Source of the DNA: Pseudomonas fluorescens
GTDB taxonomy: Bacteria > Pseudomonadota > Gammaproteobacteria > Pseudomonadales > Pseudomonadaceae
NCBI RefSeq assembly: GCF_001307155.1
Contig: NZ_CP012830.1
Location: forward strand, 1,116,001-1,180,000
Direction of reading: 5' to 3'
Length of the DNA: 64,000 bases
Shown piece by piece: positions 61,616 to 64,000 of this stretch; position 1 is the stretch's first letter; every line of letters begins with the position of its first letter. A program made the position numbers and the translations under genes. Under the pieces are notes generated by a model. It searched no databases. It saw nothing but the letters and a program-made list of their open reading frames with translations, and had not been told where the DNA came from.

Positions 61616-62093
61616 GCAGATGCTCCTTACTCGCAAATTGGAGCCATCTTTTGCCATTTCCACACGGCAAATAGGTGGCGGCTATACGTGGGGTGGAAAA
61701 CGGGACAGTAGGACCCCGGTCAGACCGAAGTCTGCCCACGCACAGCCGCCATGACGCTCTTCTTGCCGACGAGAGAATACATCGGCAACGATTGCGGTGG
61801 TGAGGCTATACGCCTACTGAGATTCCAGGTTTCCACACCTGATCGCTGATTTTGCAGCGACAACCAAAGGTTAGGCGCAGCCCCAAACCCAACGCAACCG
61901 CCACAACTCGTCGGAACAATCGCCCTCATGCCTTCGGCTGACAGCGCTTTTTGTAGGAGTCGCTGGTGTTGTAAACGTTAATGTCGGCATGCCAACGAAT
62001 CGGATCATCCCTACATCCGTCACCGAATCTCCCGGCATCATTTCCTGAGTCCACTCGCCACAGTCGCCCGTTTCCACGGAACGGGACACGGGC
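61616..62093. other. 478-base non-coding gap with structured RNA candidates
   Basis: Open frames here are short shadows. The gap holds the structured element at 61677-61750 and a run of three small hairpins at 61803-61859 (aggc-tatac-gcct, caggt-ttccac-acctg, cgctg-attttg-cagcg). The promoters of the minus-strand DUF6124 gene and of the plus-strand toxin gene should also lie here. Confidence 0.6.
61677..61750 (-). ncRNA. candidate structured leader RNA of the DUF6124 gene
   Basis: On the minus strand, ggcggctgtgcgtggg (61750-61735) pairs with cccacgtatagccgcc (61692-61677) over 14 of 16 positions, and the two mismatches are G-U type pairs. Inside is the perfect hairpin CAGAC-TTCG-GTCTG, a classic UUCG tetraloop. 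It lies 62-135 bases upstream of the DUF6124 start codon, so it would sit in its 5' leader. I do not recognise it as a named RNA class. Confidence 0.55.
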
Positions 62094-63443
62094 GTGACCA
62101 AACTCATCCCCAAAAGCCAACTCGCCGGCCGGCGCGGCCAGCGCGGCCAGGTGCTCGACAGCAGCCAGGCGGCCTACGACCTGCGCCAGGCCCTGAGTTC
62201 TCCAGACAATCTGCAAGGCTTCGACGACCTGCTGAGCTCCGTCGGCGCCCATCGCTCCAACTACATGCAGACCGCCCATCAGAAAAAACTCATCGACGCC
62301 GTCAGCAGCGGCGACTGGGTGATGGTGGCACCACGCGTCGCCCCCGATAACGGCGGCGCCTCGTGGAATGCGTACAAGCCTAAATCCGAACCGCCACCGG
62401 CGCAGCATCTGGTCGAAGAACACGCCTTCACTCTGCCCCAACCGGTCGAATCAGGGTTTCACGTCATCCAGCGGCCGATGAGTCTCGAAACACTGGAACG
62501 CTCACTGTACGAAAACCCGCCCAGCGATGCCTTGCGCAAAGTGTTCCGCTCGCTCAACCGGCATCTCGGCGAACAGGTGAAGCCCGGGCAGATGGTGATC
62601 TTCAGCGATCCTCGGCATTACATGTGTCGCCGGGAGGAGGCGCAATTGATGATCGCTGCAAATAAGGTCAACGAAGCGCTCAAGGATCTTAGCGATGAAG
62701 AAGCTTCGTTCATGGTTGAGCATCATGAGGTGATTGAGCCGTTTCTTGAGGTGTCGGCGGGGTCGTTGGGTGTGGCTTCTTTCATGATCGGGCAACATCT
62801 GGAAACGCTGAAAATCACACTGAAACACTTCGAGGAGCTGCATCAACAGCACTACCGCCAATACGGTCACCTGCACTCACCAGAGTTCTTTGCCCAACGC
62901 AAACGCCTGATGGCAAAGCTGGATGCCAGTCTGGGACCTTTGGTGCGCAAGGGCATCGGAATTCCAGATCATCCCAAGCTCAAACGTGCGCTGGGGCTGT
63001 CGTCTCGTAGAACGATTCACCATTGGAATAAGGCAGGAGCGCCGGCGCAGTTGCCGGGTTATGCCACGAACATTGAAGGAGTAGCACGGGCCGCGAGGTT
63101 CATGCAGGCAGGAGGATATGTCGGCATCGGCTTAGCGACAGGGGCCTCAGCTATGCGAATCAATGAAGTCTGTCGCACCGGAACCAACGAAGAGTGCCGG
63201 AAGGTGAAACTCATAGAAGGAGGAAAGTTGGCCGGCAACGTTGGAGGCTCAGCCATCGCGGGTGCTTATGCCGCACCTGTCACAATGGAGTATTGTGCGG
63301 GTTTGGCGCTGAAAACTCGCGGAATTGGAGGCGTAATATGCGTCTTGGTTTTAAGTGGCGCGACAGCATCTGTTGGAGGAAATCTAGGCTCGAAAGCCCT
63401 GGAATCCGCCGGTGAAATCATTTACGAAGCTACAACGCCATGA
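62094..63443 (+). CDS. candidate membrane-targeting toxin (polymorphic effector type)
   Basis: 449 aa, GTG start, no signal peptide. The N-terminal part (about 1-130) is a soluble, GC-rich region; residues about 122-172 (HVIQRPMSLETLERSLYENPP, then QVKPGQMVIFSDP) have a LysM-like spacing. A helical middle domain (about 180-330) follows. The C-terminus has three Gly/Ala-rich hydrophobic segments at about 333-356, 378-403 and 410-436. This layout suits a pore-forming or membrane-acting effector. The stop overlaps the start of a small two-helix membrane protein (ATGA), like an immunity gene. Delivery route is unknown; type VI secretion is possible but no vgrG/PAAR is present. Confidence 0.55.
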   Translation: MTKLIPKSQLAGRRGQRGQVLDSSQAAYDLRQALSSPDNLQGFDDLLSSVGAHRSNYMQTAHQKKLIDAVSSGDWVMVAPRVAPDNGGASWNAYKPKSEPPPAQHLVEEHAFTLPQPVESGFHVIQRPMSLETLERSLYENPPSDALRKVFRSLNRHLGEQVKPGQMVIFSDPRHYMCRREEAQLMIAANKVNEALKDLSDEEASFMVEHHEVIEPFLEVSAGSLGVASFMIGQHLETLKITLKHFEELHQQHYRQYGHLHSPEFFAQRKRLMAKLDASLGPLVRKGIGIPDHPKLKRALGLSSRRTIHHWNKAGAPAQLPGYATNIEGVARAARFMQAGGYVGIGLATGASAMRINEVCRTGTNEECRKVKLIEGGKLAGNVGGSAIAGAYAAPVTMEYCAGLALKTRGIGGVICVLVLSGATASVGGNLGSKALESAGEIIYEATTP

Positions 63444-63817
63444 ATGAAACGAAGTTGCTTTACGCGGCTGTTGCTGTTGTCTTGTTCACGCTGATTTTTA
63501 TCAACTTGGCCGTCATGGCGTACGTGAGCCTTTTCAAACTCGACGAAATTGAGTCTCACCTCACGCACTGTTATCTCGTTCAAAGCAACCGCCGGGATAT
63601 GGGCAATGGCTTATACGGCCGCAGGTACAGACTCAGCCAAATCACTGCAATACTTCGCGGGCGCGCTTCTGTGTTGCTAATAAACAACCCGCAGGCGCTT
63701 GAAGACATCAGGCGCTTTCCCCCGCATCTACGACGCTGGGTCATTATTCCGTTTCGAATGGCGGCTTTTTCTTTCGGCGGTGTACTTGTTCTAGGGGTAT
63801 TGAGCGAATGCCTATAG
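63440..63817 (+). CDS. candidate immunity protein, two transmembrane helices
   Basis: 125 aa. Hydrophobic helices at about 7-29 (LYAAVAVVLFTLIFINLAVM) and about 103-122 (IPFRMAAFSFGGVLVLGVL) frame a polar cytosolic or periplasmic middle with LTHCYLVQSNRRD. The start overlaps the toxin stop by four bases, so it is translated in a coupled manner. GC is near half, lower than in the core genes, as is usual for exchangeable immunity genes. No family is recognised. Confidence 0.6.
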   Translation: MNETKLLYAAVAVVLFTLIFINLAVMAYVSLFKLDEIESHLTHCYLVQSNRRDMGNGLYGRRYRLSQITAILRGRASVLLINNPQALEDIRRFPPHLRRWVIIPFRMAAFSFGGVLVLGVLSECL

Positions 63818-63841
63818 AAGCCGAATCGTCGTATGGGTCCC

Positions 63842-63925
63842 GCACCGGTCACTCCGGATGTCGAAGCCGGCACCAGCCAGGTCAACATGACCGCCGATGG
63901 CTCGATTGAAGTGTTGATGCCTTGA
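63842..63925 (+). pseudogene. 3' fragment of the SIMPL gene (second copy)
   Basis: Encodes the last 27 residues APVTPDVEAGTSQVNMTADG...LMP plus stop, identical in protein to 61099-61182, with two silent base changes. It is preceded by unrelated DNA, so it is a truncated remnant. A chance ATG at 63833 would give a 30-aa peptide. Confidence 0.8.
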
Positions 63926-63971
63926 AGTTGAGGTGGGTCAGCCAGCCTTCCGCTGACTGACCCACTGCGCC

Positions 63972-64000
63972 CTACTTGACCTGGTACTCCGCTGGCTCCG
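63972..64000 (-). CDS. partial second DUF6124 gene (3' end only)
   Basis: Encodes ...EPAEYQVK and the stop, identical to the end of the DUF6124 gene at 61229. The rest lies outside the window. Confidence 0.65.

Larger units (their letters stand above)
63842..64000. repeat. direct repeat bounding the toxin-immunity segment (right copy)
   Basis: Copies 61099-61257 at an offset of 2743 bases with three mismatches in 159 (at 61107, 61110 and 61225). It runs to the window edge and probably continues. Confidence 0.92.

Noticed and set aside
62094..63443. Toxin gene as part of a type VI secretion cluster
   Set aside because: No vgrG, hcp, PAAR or tss genes are in the window; only an orphan effector could be claimed, so delivery is left open.
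61099..63925. Repeat ends as attachment sites of a genomic island
   Set aside because: The repeat is at least 159 bases, covers gene 3' ends, and there is no integrase; homologous recombination or tandem duplication fits better.

Overview
The window comes from a Pseudomonas chromosome, most likely the P. fluorescens lineage. Evidence: high GC, a CysN-CysC fusion, a 186-aa RoxR with a RegB-type RoxS, DUF6124-type small proteins, many REP doublets (inverted 'tgtggcgaggg...gggagcaagctccctcgccaca' arms), and a gene order that, from memory of the genus, matches the P. aeruginosa cysND-algW / his-murA-mla / kds-lpt-rpoN-pts / tldD-mre-gat / roxSR neighbourhood. No tRNA, rRNA, CRISPR array, insertion sequence or prophage was recognised.

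Layout. 1-3.4 kb: DUF3565 protein, phosphotransacetylase (pta) and a PlsC-like acyltransferase. 3.6-8.6 kb: sulfate activation (cysD, cysNC), a Nif3-like protein and the periplasmic protease AlgW. 8.7-11.6 kb: a TonB-dependent siderophore receptor with a DUF4198 partner and a Fur-box-like site upstream. 11.8-16.6 kb (minus): ibaG-murA-hisG-hisD-hisC, with a terminator-like hairpin between hisG and hisD. 16.7-19.7 kb (minus): mlaFEDCB for phospholipid transport. 20.0-27.1 kb (plus): kdsD-kdsC-lptC-lptA-lptB for LPS, then rpoN-hpf-ptsN-rapZ-HPr for nitrogen and PTS control. 27.3-31.6 kb: pmbA, darP, tldD and a nitrilase. 31.7-40.5 kb (minus): yhdP, rng, maf and mreDCB. 40.7-46.1 kb (plus): gatCAB, a short RlpA-like lipoprotein, a Na+/Ca2+ exchanger and a CMD-family protein. 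46.2-52.8 kb (minus): AEC transporter and a hexarate catabolic cluster (garD, MFS transporter, ketoglutarate-semialdehyde dehydrogenase, kdgD). 53.0-55.6 kb: an accessory segment with a near-consensus LexA box in front of an uncharacterised Zn-phospholipase/P1-nuclease-like gene and two small genes. 55.6-60.1 kb (minus): FadR-type regulator, SbmA/YddA-type ABC transporter, and roxSR. 60.5-64.0 kb: SIMPL protein, DUF6124 protein with a structured leader, then a candidate toxin-immunity pair bounded by a direct repeat of at least 159 nt that is cut by the window edge.

Most of the window is conserved core: envelope (lpt, mla, mur, mre, yhdP), translation (gat, rng, hpf, darP) and regulation (rpoN-pts, roxSR). 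The unusual content is in two places. The first is the LexA-box segment at 53-55.6 kb, which separates kdgD from the FadR-type regulator; the two still share a 15-nt operator-like motif (14/15 identical). The second is the duplication-bounded toxin-immunity cassette at the right edge.
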